A stretch of 64,000 nt of DNA from Hydractinia symbiolongicarpus (lineage: Eukaryota > Cnidaria > Hydrozoa > Anthoathecata > Hydractiniidae). Where the stretch lies: positions 16,258,501 to 16,322,500 of the forward strand of contig NC_079882.1 of NCBI RefSeq assembly GCF_029227915.1, read 5' to 3'. Each line of letters starts with the position of its first letter. The first letter of the stretch is position 1. Positions 41,534 through 51,344 of the stretch are shown here, one piece after another. The notes beneath the pieces were generated by a model. It saw only the letters and a program-made list of their open reading frames with translations, made no database searches and had not been told where the DNA came from. The translations under genes and the position numbers were made by a program.

Positions 41534-42136
41534 TTATTCAGAGATATGTCGATGACCTTTTACCATGTTTTCATCCGCCCACAAGGGTTGCATATTAGTG
41601 TAGTGGAGCCTCGCTAAGTGTACTTCATCGCTGGGATATTCTCCATTCTCCCTATACTTTAGTGGCACCTTGTGGTCAAACTGCCACTTCCTACGGTTTC
41701 CCCAGTTCATCCCATCCCTGAATTGAGTTTGGATATGCTTCATGAAGGTAACGATATCGCAACCGAGATACTCTGTATCATGGTTTAAAGCATAGTGAAT
41801 CCTATTTAGAATGAGGTGATATTGATACCCAGGGAAATCACATATATGACAATTGTTCCCCCGTTTTTTATGCAGACATTTGGTTCTACCTCCTCGTCCA
41901 CAGTCCTTACATGTTGATCTTATCCTACCATGTTCGACGCATATAGATCCACCTCCACAGCCCTTGCAGCGGGATAACCGCCTACCATGTTCGATGCATC
42001 TACTGCGTTCTTGCGCTTCCTTCTTTTTATCCAGGCATTTGATACAATATTTCGTCCGTTGCCCATTACGCTTGTTGATCTTGAAATTGCTTAAAGATAA
42101 AGAGTGATTACATCTCGAGCATTTGGCCTATTCCAT
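41534..42136 (-). pseudogene. HNH endonuclease with several zinc ribbons, element 2
   Basis: A single continuous frame of 200 codons from ATG at 42136, except that codon 3 is TAG (42128-42130). Four Cys-pair knuckles occur (CSRC, CIKC, CKGC, CKDC, then CHIC), more than in copy A, followed by the HNH core QFDHKVPLKYRENGEYPS and LHYTNMQPLW. A downstream ATG at 41743 would give only the HNH core (70 residues). Otherwise well preserved; homologue at 1514-2020. Confidence 0.7.
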
Positions 42137-42189
42137 GTTGTTTTTGTGTAAACCACCAGGTACACAAAAATTTTCGCTGGACTATTATT

Positions 42190-42432
42190 CTATTTTGGAG
42201 GCATCATCGAACGCTTGTACCAGCCTTGCTTTATTGCGTAATCGTCAAATAAGATCGCACCAGTCATATATCCAGCTAGTTTAACCCCGTCCTCAAGATC
42301 CATTTTCGCACCTGGTCTTGAAACCCCTAGCGCTTTTTTCGCACCTAGCGCTAGTAGGATAGTATATGACACTAGTCTTACGGACTCCCACAGGCTATCA
42401 ATAACTTCCTTTTGATATTCTTTACTGCTCAT
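42190..42432 (-). CDS. small membrane protein, element 2
   Basis: 80 residues, intact, with a hydrophobic segment around VSYTILLALGAKKAL and a second weakly hydrophobic one (LAGYMTGAILFD). No homologue is evident in the other copies. The role is unknown. Confidence 0.5.
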   Translation of the reverse strand: MSSKEYQKEVIDSLWESVRLVSYTILLALGAKKALGVSRPGAKMDLEDGVKLAGYMTGAILFDDYAIKQGWYKRSMMPPK

Positions 42433-42445
42433 GTTTTATTATACC

Positions 42446-42787
42446 CTATCGCATGTGAAAAATATCAATATTTTCCTTAGGCTCCTTCCTCGCGATTGGT
42501 TGATAAACCGCTGGTGAAGGCTGCTGAGTACTCGCGGATTTTTTACAAGTAAAATATAGGACACCTCCAATACATGTGAGGATAATAAGGCTTCCACCAA
42601 TATATGCTTTACTGCCCATGGACTTGGAGGGACCTGCTGCAGGAACCTGACTCTCTTGGGAGGTACTTTTACCCATGTTCTTCTCCAAGTCGGCCTTGTT
42701 CTTGCGATTCCATTCAGCAAGTCTTTTGACAGCTGCTAAACGACCTTCATTCTTCTTGGTAATTACTTGATTAGGTTCTTCACTCAT
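42446..42787 (-). CDS. Lys-rich single-pass membrane protein, element 2
   Basis: 113 residues, intact: VITKKNEGRLAAVKRLAEWNRKNKADLEK, a Ser/Pro linker, a membrane helix (IGGSLIILTCIGGVLYFT) and a charged tail. Counterpart of 21375-21728. Confidence 0.6.
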   Translation of the reverse strand: MSEEPNQVITKKNEGRLAAVKRLAEWNRKNKADLEKNMGKSTSQESQVPAAGPSKSMGSKAYIGGSLIILTCIGGVLYFTCKKSASTQQPSPAVYQPIARKEPKENIDIFHMR

Positions 42788-42826
42788 TTTTTATAACTCT
42801 TTGGAGTTACAAAATCACTTCCATTT

Positions 42827-43417
42827 TTATGACGGAGAGCTTGTATCAATCGGTTCCTCCGATTCGGGAGAACACTGTTTAGACAATTTTGTATGAATAA
42901 TTGTATGAGCGGCTACCAACAAAGGCGCGAGGAATCGACCAAAGGCTGTATAAACCAATATACCAAGATCAATCATGCTCTCCCTGATAATAGGATCGTT
43001 TTCTAAATCATGACGGAGGGCTTCAGAACTATCAAGTGGTAAAAGGTTACCGATAGCTTTGCTTTATATACCAAGGGCGTGAGTTGACAATGCCTTTGCA
43101 GTCTTCTCTCCTTTCTCATGGAGGTCGCGTTCAACTACCTCGACGTGTATTTTCTCGACTATTTCATCTGATGCCTTATCGATGAAGCTATCGCTACATT
43201 TTTTAGGCAGTAAAGGTGGCTTGATCTTTCGTATATCTTTCAGGATTTGACGTGTATCTATAGGTTGCTCAACAGCCTCTGCTGGAGTATTGGTAACATC
43301 GTCGAATATTTCATATAATGAAGACATACTATTTATTATATGTTTGTATCGATAGAGGAAAGCAAGGATTAATACGTATGGGAGCAATATAGCGATAAAT
43401 AGCAATACATCCTCCAT
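42827..43417 (-). pseudogene. Polinton membrane protein with N- and C-terminal helices, element 2
   Basis: Starts one base after the polymerase stop. N-terminal helix LLFIAILLPYVLILAFL, PIDTRQILKDIRK, EKGEKTAKALSTHALGI, then an in-frame stop at 43064, after which the same frame continues through ENDPIIRESMIDLGILVYTAFG to 42827. The same family occurs in all four copies of this window. Confidence 0.6.
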
Positions 43418-43418
43418 T

Positions 43419-46400
43419 TTATTTCTCCTTCAACCGGTAATGACCTCTGGCTAATGTGGTGATCTGATCAGCTTGTACAATCCTTTCATCATCAGCTCTA
43501 TTAAGCGCGATTTTTGACAGGACGGCTTTTTTTGTATGCGTAGGCTTTGGGTCTCAGAGTTATGAAATGTGTTATAATTTTGCCACCGAGCTCATCCTTC
43601 ATCAAACCTACTACCTTCTTATTTTTACCAATCGGGAGAGGTCTGTTGTCATTCTTGTCATAAGCACTCGTATCAAAACGTGCTTCCACATCATCGGCAA
43701 TGTTGCGGTAAAAATCCTCCGTTCTGATGTGGTAAATGAAGCTATCCGTATCCATATAACACAGTTGTATTTTACTACCACACTTTATCTGCATATCATC
43801 AATTTGTAAAAGTCCTTCTCAAAGTCGTTCTTGGCAGCAGTTCTCAGCTTCGTGTTATGGTCTATATATGGCTTAAGCCATGCAGTATGTTTGAATTGTA
43901 TAGCGCGGTGTACCTTCTTAAGCTCGAACCCATGTTTCAGGGCTTGGTGAAGAGCCCCGATGTGTACCACGTATTTCCCCTTATTTTCGAGATTTGGTAT
44001 AGACTTCTCAACTCTATGTACAAACTTGCGCTCTGGTAGAAATGAAGCTCATTGTGTTTATCATATAGGCTCTTTGGGTAGTTGATATCAACCTCCAAGA
44101 TGTATCCATGCTTGTTGTCAGCGACGAGCTTATCTATCTTCTTTTCATCTATTACCTCTACATTTAATATCCATTTAAATCCATGAGTTGGAAGGGGTTG
44201 TTGCATTGCCCAACCGTATAGGTTGTTGGCAGCGAGGTATTGCAAGTATGACGACTCCTTATCGGGATCGTATTGGTCCTCCATATATTTGTTATTAACC
44301 TTAGCATATCGGTGTACAGCCTGGGTTATACCACCTCTAATACCCTTTTCAAACATCAATAACATATTGGGGTCTGTTAAGAGCTCCAACTTTACACTCG
44401 TATATTTAAGGGCGGCTTTCCAGGCTAGGCCTGGGGCGCTGTAGAAGTGAGCGGGATCAAGCTTGTAGTTCGCGTGGCTAGTACTGCGAAAATTCTGAAA
44501 GATATCGGTAAGCAACAGAACGTCCGTCACCAAATACGCATCGTGGTAATCGCCCATGGTAGTTTCATCCCCCTTGGCATTGATAGCATCCCATACTTCC
44601 TGAGCATGTTCATAGTCATTGTCACTAATACCCTTCATATTAAGGGTACTATAGAATGCTTCTTTAGGTGGTATCTGAGTCTCTTTAAATTTTCGCCAAC
44701 TATCCATGTATTCATATGGGTAGACTCCTTTTTTAAGCATCAGTCTGAAGAAATCATCGTCGCTAAAGTAGTAGCTCATGGCTGGTGTATTGGTCTGCAC
44801 TCGATCCTTGTCTATCTGCTTCGTGGTACTAGAGTCACAATTTTTGCACCAAAATCTTGCTATATACTCAGCGTTAATGCTCTGAAATTCCAAACATGTA
44901 TCTGCGCACTGCTGACATTTCATACCCGCAGCGTTTGTACCAACGAGATTACTTGCCAATTTCTCCAAGCTTGATGCCATGAATCTACAGCTGTCTATGA
45001 ATCTGATCTCAATCTTCTTATAAAATTCAATATCGCCATACCCCATGCCTGCAAAGGGTACTTTGATTTTTACATTAAACGATATGTACTTTTCCGTGTT
45101 CTCAGCAAAGCATCCTATATCCTGAGTGTCGTACTTTTTCCCTAATTCACGGATGAACAAGTGAGCGTCGTACCCTGATAGGTTGTGAAATATTACGGGT
45201 ACGTGATTAGGTATCCTATACTTAAGATTGCAATTATTATGTGCTGCTCCTCGATACAGCCCTGTATAGTGACAATGATCCCTAACCTTGCGATTTTCAT
45301 CGCTAAACGGCTTCATACATATGTGGCATTTCTCCGCATCATCATATGAATTCTTCTGCATCTGGGTTAGTTCCATCATAGGCTTCTGTGGGAATATAGC
45401 ATAGAGCCGCTTTACCTAATCCTCCAGGTGGTTGACAAATCGCGTTACGCAGTCCTCGTCCCTATATACTGTTAACGGGTCCGGCACTTCTCCATATGCG
45501 AAAGTAGAGTATGTGGCCCAGCCGCATGGTTCATGTTTGTTCAGCGTCTTGGTTTTGATATCTCAAGCATTCCCATTCATCGGGATCAGCAAGTTTCCAA
45601 AGTTCGCATATATTACGAATGGTACCTTGAATTACTGCTGACCATCTTGGTAGTATAGCCATTTTTCCTTCTCGCTGGGCATCGTGATCTTTACCGCTTC
45701 ATTATCTTTGCAGTAGGTATAGTGGTTATCCCGAGATTCTATCGTTTGGAACCCCTGCAAGCAACTCAGACAAAAATTCATTTTCCCGTGATTCTTCGAT
45801 ATCTCGCTACCCAATAATCTCGAAATATTTTTGATGGTTGTATAGTGATTTTTCTTATTATCTGTAAGCAATAGCAGATTAGCATGCTTCTCTCTTTCAT
45901 TAAATGTTGATTGCCGCAAGATATTAAAACTCTTCCCTGTTGTATATAGAATGTTAACGGCAATGTCTGGATTGTTTCTTTCAAATTTGGTAATATCCTT
46001 AATACTAGTAGAAAACTCAATACCCTGCCAGTTGTATCGATCTATATAAGGTCGCAGCTTGCTGATTCTTTGAGGATCTTTTACTATATACTCATGATTC
46101 AATGCGGCTATAATGGCCCATCGGAAACATTCTTCATCGTTGTTATTCGGATTAATTATAGCTTTCTTCATACCGATCCATTTAGGTGTTTCGATATATG
46201 AAGAGCCTCTCGTCAACTTCAACTTATGAAAATCAACATCTAGGTGTTGAATACGACCGATACTAAAGCCACTTTTCGGTAGTGCGGGGTTTTCGATCAT
46301 ATCCAGCGATTCATTCACTATGGTGCCCTGAAATACTGATGTCATGTTGCTGTGGAACACCTTATCAACCTTAATAAACTCGTTTGTACCATCGATTTGT

Positions 46401-47046
46401 TTCTCCACAAAATCCATAGGGAGCAATGAATTTTCGAAGATCCCATGTAATCCACCTGGTTTTCAATGAGTGTTTTTACATTTGATCGAACCATGCCCAG
46501 GTATCCATTAATATCTGTTCCGTCAATGCCAGCTATACGATAACTCTTGAATGTTTTATGTAATGCATGCTTGTGTTCTTGGGGCGCAATATTTTGGTTT
46601 GCTTGCTCAGAAGCATGACCTTCCCTCGCTTCTTCCTTGACCTCGCCAACCAGTGTCTTTTTAGCACCATCATATAGTGAAAGTATTTGTGTTTTTATAG
46701 ATTTAAATGTTTCCTGCACTGGTTTCTTGATACTCTCCGGTACATGCTCGAGGAGCCACTCTGACCACTCCCGCAGCTTACTCTTGATTACTGGACGAGT
46801 CTTTGCCATCTCTTGTTGTTCAAACTCGTTCATTTCCTCAAGCGTGGGTACATGTGGCTCTATCTTACTCCTAATGGGACGAGTCTTTGCCATCTCTTGT
46901 TGTTCAAAAATGTCCATCACATCAGACGTGAATGGGGTAGACTGCGTCTCTAATAAAGCAACTAAGTCAGCTTTACGTAGCCTATAGTATCCATGTAGGA
47001 CTCGCGCTTTAGCGATTGCTCTCAATTCTTTAATGGTTCTCTTCAT
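43419..47046 (-). pseudogene. polB: protein-primed family B DNA polymerase, element 2 (inactive)
   Basis: Start at 47046 with a SAP-like module (IKELRAIAKARVLHGYYRLRKADL), an acidic helical region, FKSYRIAGIDG, a finger-like CLSCLQGF...H...YC, CHICMKPF...CHYTGLYRGAAHNNCN, exonuclease HNLSGYDAHLF, VTDVLLLTDIF, then the palm. Motif A reads AANNLYGWAM: the catalytic Asp is Ala. About 107 residues including motif B (KLMNLSVFGKT in copy 3) are deleted at 43785-43800. Motif C YMDTDSF remains. Frameshifts near 45400-45640 and 46340-46430 add to the damage. Stop at 43419. Confidence 0.85.
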
Positions 47047-47334
47047 TTATTATATATTTTTTAATCTCAATCAACAGTTTTTCTGGCGCGGTCATGATAA
47101 TTTTTTACTCATATTTTGTATAATAGAATATATAATATATATGCTATTGCGCTGATGATGTCATATATATTATTATGTGTTAGTTATTGGTATTTCATAT
47201 TATTTTGTGTTGGTTATTGGCATTATATTTCTGGTATATATCATTTCATATTATTTTGTGTTGGTTATTGGCATTATAGGGAATTTCCCTTTGATGTGCG
47301 TGCGCTTCGCCAGAACGAACATTTCTCTATCTCT
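47047..47334 (-). repeat. right terminal region of element 2
   Basis: The outer 99 bp are the inverted copy of 32540-32638. Inside are GGGAATTTCCC at 47279-47289, a CRE-like TGATGTCA at 47156-47163 and an internal duplication of a segment with GTGTTGGTTATTGGCAT. The GCATGCG (NRF1-like) core is missing here. Confidence 0.75.
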
Positions 47335-47400
47335 AAACGCAGGACATGCGCAGCAACATGTGTCCAATATGTAGGTGAAATCCTTAGATGTTGTTGAAAT
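47335..47400 (+). pseudogene. distal end of the 24-residue repeat gene
   Basis: Begins with the AAACG duplication; the frame TQDM continues the repeat unit broken at 32539, then ends at a TGA after nine more residues that no longer fit the repeat. It is either the natural end or decayed sequence. Confidence 0.5.
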
Positions 47401-47411
47401 GTATATAGAAG

Positions 47412-47790
47412 ATGGTACTTTGTTACTGGTGCTCTGTAGAACTGTGTGACAAAGTCAGGTGTCCTATGAAATACAACCCTCCACAGGTGCGTACAAAGTA
47501 TACGACGAAATCTGACTTTTTTCCTGTCAAAAAAAAACATGGCTGCCCATATCGACGACGGCGGCGAGTACGTGTACGAGGGCTACTTTTGTGGAAATGC
47601 GTGTTGCTTGGCTTACGTGGAGGAGCGAAAGGTGTATGACAGCGCATATGAAATGTCGCTGTGGTTGTTGAAAAGGCGCTACAAAGGAAGGGCCGCCCCA
47701 GACTGGAGACTCCTCAGAAGATTTGGGGGTGACTTGACGCAAAGGAATTTTTGGGGTTGGTTTGAAACCAAGTTTATCCTTCAACCCTGA
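47412..47790 (+). pseudogene. VLTF-2-like late transcription factor (zinc finger), one frameshift
   Basis: The N-terminal part has CYWC at residue 4 and CPMKY; an A-run at 47527-47535 shifts the frame. The second part has YVYEGYFCGNACCLAYV, then APDWRLLRRFGGDLTQRNF, the order typical of poxvirus A1/VLTF-2-like proteins of large DNA viruses (C-x2-C, CP-x2-Y, FCS-x2-C-x2-AY, FGG-x-L). These proteins drive late viral transcription. Length fits a compact version of the family. No homologous gene lies at this place in element 2. Confidence 0.65.
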
Positions 47791-47822
47791 AGGATTGTAA
47801 GATAAAAAAAAAACTATAATAA

Positions 47823-47975
47823 ATGTGCAACACACAATCAAAATTCGAGCTTTTCGAAAATGTAGTAGCTATAATCTTTATAACCAGCGTTGATATCTTC
47901 CTACCACTGATAGCCATAGCATTAGTGCAAGAATCATCGAAGGATAAGGAGAATAAACAAAGATTTCAGAGCTAG
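47823..47975 (+). CDS. small membrane protein, copy 3
   Basis: 50 residues: a hydrophobic segment (NVVAIIFITSVDIFLPLIAIALV) after a short N terminus, then a charged tail. In another frame the tail continues as a coil (KISELEDRIHALE), so a late frameshift may have cut it. No counterpart in element 2. Confidence 0.4.
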   Translation: MCNTQSKFELFENVVAIIFITSVDIFLPLIAIALVQESSKDKENKQRFQS

Positions 47976-48028
47976 AGGATCGTATTCATGCCTTAGAATA
48001 GCTAGCATACCCCAGGGCTTTAAGATAA

Positions 48029-48193
48029 ATGGAACAATGTAATGACTGTGAACGGGTACTCGATGCATATGATAGATGTACCTGTGGACGAAGGTTTGTG
48101 GTGAAAGCTAAAATGCTATGCTGGTATTGCTATCAGGAGTATATCACGTATAACGGTGGCAGCTGCGTATGTACGAGGAAGGCAATCCTCTGA
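48029..48193 (+). CDS. zinc-binding microprotein, copy 3
   Basis: 54 residues, intact. Cys pairs CNDC, CTC, CWYC and CVC around YDRC and YITYNGG, the same pattern and length as 32890-33054. Conservation between two otherwise broken copies supports it as a real gene. Confidence 0.65.
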   Translation: MEQCNDCERVLDAYDRCTCGRRFVVKAKMLCWYCYQEYITYNGGSCVCTRKAIL

Positions 48194-48218
48194 AGTCGTT
48201 TGAAATTCAATAAAGAAG

Positions 48219-48797
48219 ATGCTGAAATTTGAGAATGAGCTTGTCAACCCCAGAAATTTCTACAACTTTGCTGCTACGTTTACAGATATCAATGATATCA
48301 ACATAGATTACCTCACGGTATCAGATCACATTCCTGCCAATGGAGGCAAGGACAATCGGTACATCGTAGGGTATCATACACGGGATCTCGTAGTTGCTTT
48401 GAGGGTAAAGACGCCTAAGATCTGGTCCCCGAATGGGGTCAGCCGATACAACACTAGTGCAGTAGCAGCGATGAGTCTTGATTTCGAAGAGTACCCCGAT
48501 TGGGCTGCGAAGTATCGTCAAATCTGGAACAAAATTGAAGAGTTGATCTCTCAAAACCTGACGACGGAGTCTGTGAAGAAAGACCGTTACATCAACGCCA
48601 AGCTCAAATAATACAAGGACGCGATAACAACTAAATTCCATGGTATGGGAGTACCCTACGATGAACCCTGCCAAGTCAGTGCCATCCTGGTCATATCATC
48701 AGTATATATGCAGGGCAAAAACTACTACCCTCAGGTACATGTTGTGGAATGTCGGTACAAGGACTTTAAAGTTGAATGGTTGCTGAGTGATTATTAA
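48219..48797 (+). pseudogene. conserved Polinton protein, 192 residues, one in-frame stop
   Basis: MLKFENELVNPRNFYNFAATF, conserved NGGKDNRYIVGYHTRD, SPNGVSRYN, AAMSLDFEEYPDW; a TAA at 48609-48611 interrupts, then the same frame continues (LVISSVYMQGKNYYPQVHVV) to a stop at 48797. Homologue of 33079-33688. The function is unknown. Confidence 0.55.
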
Positions 48798-48809
48798 AAA
48801 ACCATACAT

Positions 48810-48835
48810 TTTATAGGTCCCACAAGACCTATAAA
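48810..48835. terminator. hairpin between convergent genes, copy 3
   Basis: TTTATAGGTC (48810-48819) and GACCTATAAA (48826-48835) form a 10-bp perfect stem with a 6-nt loop, between convergent genes ending at 48797 and 48908. Confidence 0.5.
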
Positions 48836-48907
48836 GTATACAAAATTAAGGCTCGTAAGCAGGTGGAGACTCTAGGTACCGCTGGCATACTGTACAGATT
48901 GAAGTTT

Positions 48908-49461
48908 TTATAAAACGTCATTTCTGCCCTCCTTCCGACCTTTTGCAACTAGATGGGCACGTTCTCGTTCGTTGATGGCGTCAACAAGCCGCTTAAAGCG
49001 TTGACGTATTTGCTCCTTTAACAACATATACCGTTGCTTCTCTTGCATAATGAGACTAAACTCATAGTCACTGAAGACGGCATTTTCAACGAGTAGCCTC
49101 TTATGTTTCTTGGATTTTACACCTAATCGCTTTGAAGCATTTCTAAGACCCGCCTGTCCAAACCCTATCGCTATTGTAATACCCCCCATCGCGATACAGA
49201 GAGGAGCACCAAGATCCGTGGCTAATGCTCCTATTCCAATACTCGATGTGATAATACGCTCAACAGTCGATGGTCGCAATACCTTACCCATGTACCATGC
49301 ATCTTGAACTTTTTCGAAAGCCCATCCCGCTCTTTAATCTTACTTCGAAGATATTTCTCAATTTCTCCGATCTTGTCAAGTCTATACTTCTGGCTTTCAT
49401 GGGCATCGTCCTCCGCGGACGCACTTGGTAAATTCGGATATAATTTACTCACATCATTCAT
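48908..49461 (-). pseudogene. two-helix Polinton membrane protein, copy 3
   Basis: Starts MNDVSKLYPNLPS at 49461, coil RLDKIGEIEKYLRSKIKERDG, KKFKMHGTW; a frameshift near 49280, then the hydrophobic/Gly region (GAPLCIAMGGITIAIGFGQAG), KRLGVKSKKHKR and a basic helix ending near 48908. Matches 34015-34636. Confidence 0.6.
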
Positions 49462-50133
49462 TTATTCTATAAGCAAATGAATCGTGATGCCAGTAAAGGA
49501 AACATTTTTGTTATGGTGATATTCGTCTGTTAGCATGAACTCAAGACGATCCGTGGAGCCTTTCAGGGGAAGGTATATCGGAGTATCAAAACTCCAGGTC
49601 AACATGTCCACCCAAGCGTTTAACTCTTTGATGGAAAGCAAGGCGAGAATTTTAGACTTTTTCCCATCCAGTAGGCAGTCGTCTTCATCCAACTGGGTGC
49701 AAACAAGTCTCAATCTGTGGTAGACGTCAGTCTTGTAGAAGGCATCGTAGTCGTCCTTTGTATAGTACTTTTTACTAGGATCGTATTGTAGGCCTAATAG
49801 CTCTTGCAGTTGTCGATGAATCACCACCGCATACCCGTCACTGACACGGAGCTTGCAGAGTCCATTTTTCAGGACAAACAGCTTAATCTTGTACTCTGCC
49901 TGACTATTCACAATAGACGACAAATCCTCGATCTTGTACAGACCGTTCATGATCTCAATTGGAGTAACCCTCTGATCAGGCCCTGTCTTACGGATGACGA
50001 AGTCATTATTGCTGTAAAGGTTCAACCATATAGGCCGAATACTTATCGATTTCAAGGCAATCCTAGTATCCTGTCCCAGGTAATCCTCAAATATCGTAGG
50101 TTTTTCAATATCGGTGATGTAGAGTTGCTTCAT
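49462..50133 (-). CDS. candidate minor capsid (penton-like) protein, copy 3
   Basis: Intact frame of 223 residues: MKQLYITDIEKPTIFEDYLG, IALKSISIRPIWLN, KLRVSDGYAVVIHRQLQELLG, and PLKGSTDRLEFMLTDEYHHN...GITIHLLIE. Clearly homologous with 34637-35335. Its intactness in two copies makes it one of the best preserved genes in both. Divergent from the next gene across a palindrome that contains both start codons. Confidence 0.6.
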   Translation of the reverse strand: MKQLYITDIEKPTIFEDYLGQDTRIALKSISIRPIWLNLYSNNDFVIRKTGPDQRVTPIEIMNGLYKIEDLSSIVNSQAEYKIKLFVLKNGLCKLRVSDGYAVVIHRQLQELLGLQYDPSKKYYTKDDYDAFYKTDVYHRLRLVCTQLDEDDCLLDGKKSKILALLSIKELNAWVDMLTWSFDTPIYLPLKGSTDRLEFMLTDEYHHNKNVSFTGITIHLLIE

Positions 50134-50154
50134 CCTTTCTTAGAAGAAAGGATG
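50131..50154. promoter_or_regulatory. palindrome spanning both divergent start codons, copy 3
   Basis: CATCCTTTCTT-AG-AAGAAAGGATG: 11-bp perfect arms whose outer CAT and ATG are the start codons of the two divergent genes. The corresponding site in element 2 has a different palindrome at the same place. Confidence 0.5.
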
Positions 50155-51320
50155 AACATATACTCATACAACCCCAAGGCAAAGTACAAGTCCAACAGGG
50201 GAGAATGACCCCTTGGTATTAAGAACCTGGAACATCAGGATCTATATGTCTCTACAGAATTACATATTCCTATAGCATTCCCTGAGTTTACCAAATACCC
50301 CATCAAAGTTGCAATAACCTACCTCAATGATCCCGTTCAGGTGGGTTGGACAGGACAAGCCTTGACTACTGGAATATCCAGATTAATTTTGGTACCCATT
50401 GTGCAACTACGGCATTAGGCATCTCCGCCAAGCACATGACGGGCTCCGTACCCCTTGTCAACTCAACCTTTAAATTCCACGTCTATTACCACATGCATCG
50501 TATATTGGCAAGAATGAAGGCACCTATACCGTATGAGGATGGCTTTCATCAGTACAAAAATCCCTACTCAACCTCTGGATATGCACAAGTGTGCCGTGAA
50601 TACGGTGCGAATCCTAACGATTTGTACAAATGTAAGGCTGTAATGTCCTCATTAACAAATGGATCGTGGTGGCCCCAAATTACTGGGGATTATGCAAAGT
50701 TTATCATGCCTACAAACCAGGGTTTGACGTCGGAAGGTCTGACAAAGCTAAGTGAGAGTATTCACGTCTACGTGGTCTTGTTGCTGGGGTCGCAGGCGGC
50801 AGCCAAGGCATCCCTACTCGGTTCCGGTGCAGATAACTATACGGCAAGGCAAATTCTGTTGCAAGAATTTCTAAGTATGTTGAGGAGGGACGAGAATGTG
50901 GGCCAAGACATCACACAATTCCAGAAAGTGCTTCAATATGCCCGAACTTCTGTTAATTTTGCCGTCATGCCCAGCGTGTACATGGTGCCATCAGACATGA
51001 ACTTGCGTATTGGTAAAATCAAGGGGTATAACAACAACATCCTCATAGCACCTGCCAACGTAAGCGTTGGTGTCCAAGTTGATGTGAATAACAAGCCTAT
51101 TGCAAAGCCTACGGAACGGGCCATCAAACAACCCCCCCTACACATACTACACCACCTAGGCATACTACACCTCCTATACATACTATACCACCTACACCTT
51201 CCAGACATACTACACCCCCCTAGGCATACTACACCCCCTAGGCATACAACACCTCCCAGGCATACTACACCTAAACATCCCTTACAAGGGGAACAACATG
51301 AGGATACCAAAACAAGGTAA
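50152..51320 (+). pseudogene. C-anchored Polinton virion-type protein, copy 3
   Basis: Start MNIYSYNPKAKYKSNRGE, then a TGA where element 2 has Trp, and a frameshift near 50365. The long remaining frame (50346-51320) carries HCATTALGISAKHMTGSVPL, LTSEGLTKLSESI, LGSGADNYTARQILLQ, KGYNNNILIAP. The C terminus is a repeat tail (RHTTPP units) and does not end in the hydrophobic anchor of element 2. Confidence 0.6.
51140..51275 (+). repeat. minisatellite in virion-protein tail
   Basis: Imperfect units around AGGCATACTACACC(C) recur about every 18-24 bp and encode repeated RHTTPP. The tail is the most variable part of this protein among the copies. Confidence 0.65.
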
Positions 51321-51344
51321 GGTCCAATGTGTTTCTTAGACATG

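Larger units (their letters stand above)
32540..47334. mobile_element. Polinton element 2, nearly complete (14.8 kb)
   Basis: The outer ~100 bp at 32540-32638 and the reverse complement of 47236-47334 are nearly identical (one difference seen). AAACG at 32535-32539 is repeated at 47335-47339 (5 bp, or 6 bp with one mismatch), consistent with the 6-bp duplications of Polintons. It contains a full gene complement: capsid proteins, integrase, A32-like ATPase, HNH nuclease, BRO-like protein, membrane proteins and polymerase. Several genes are broken, so it is probably not autonomous. Confidence 0.85.
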
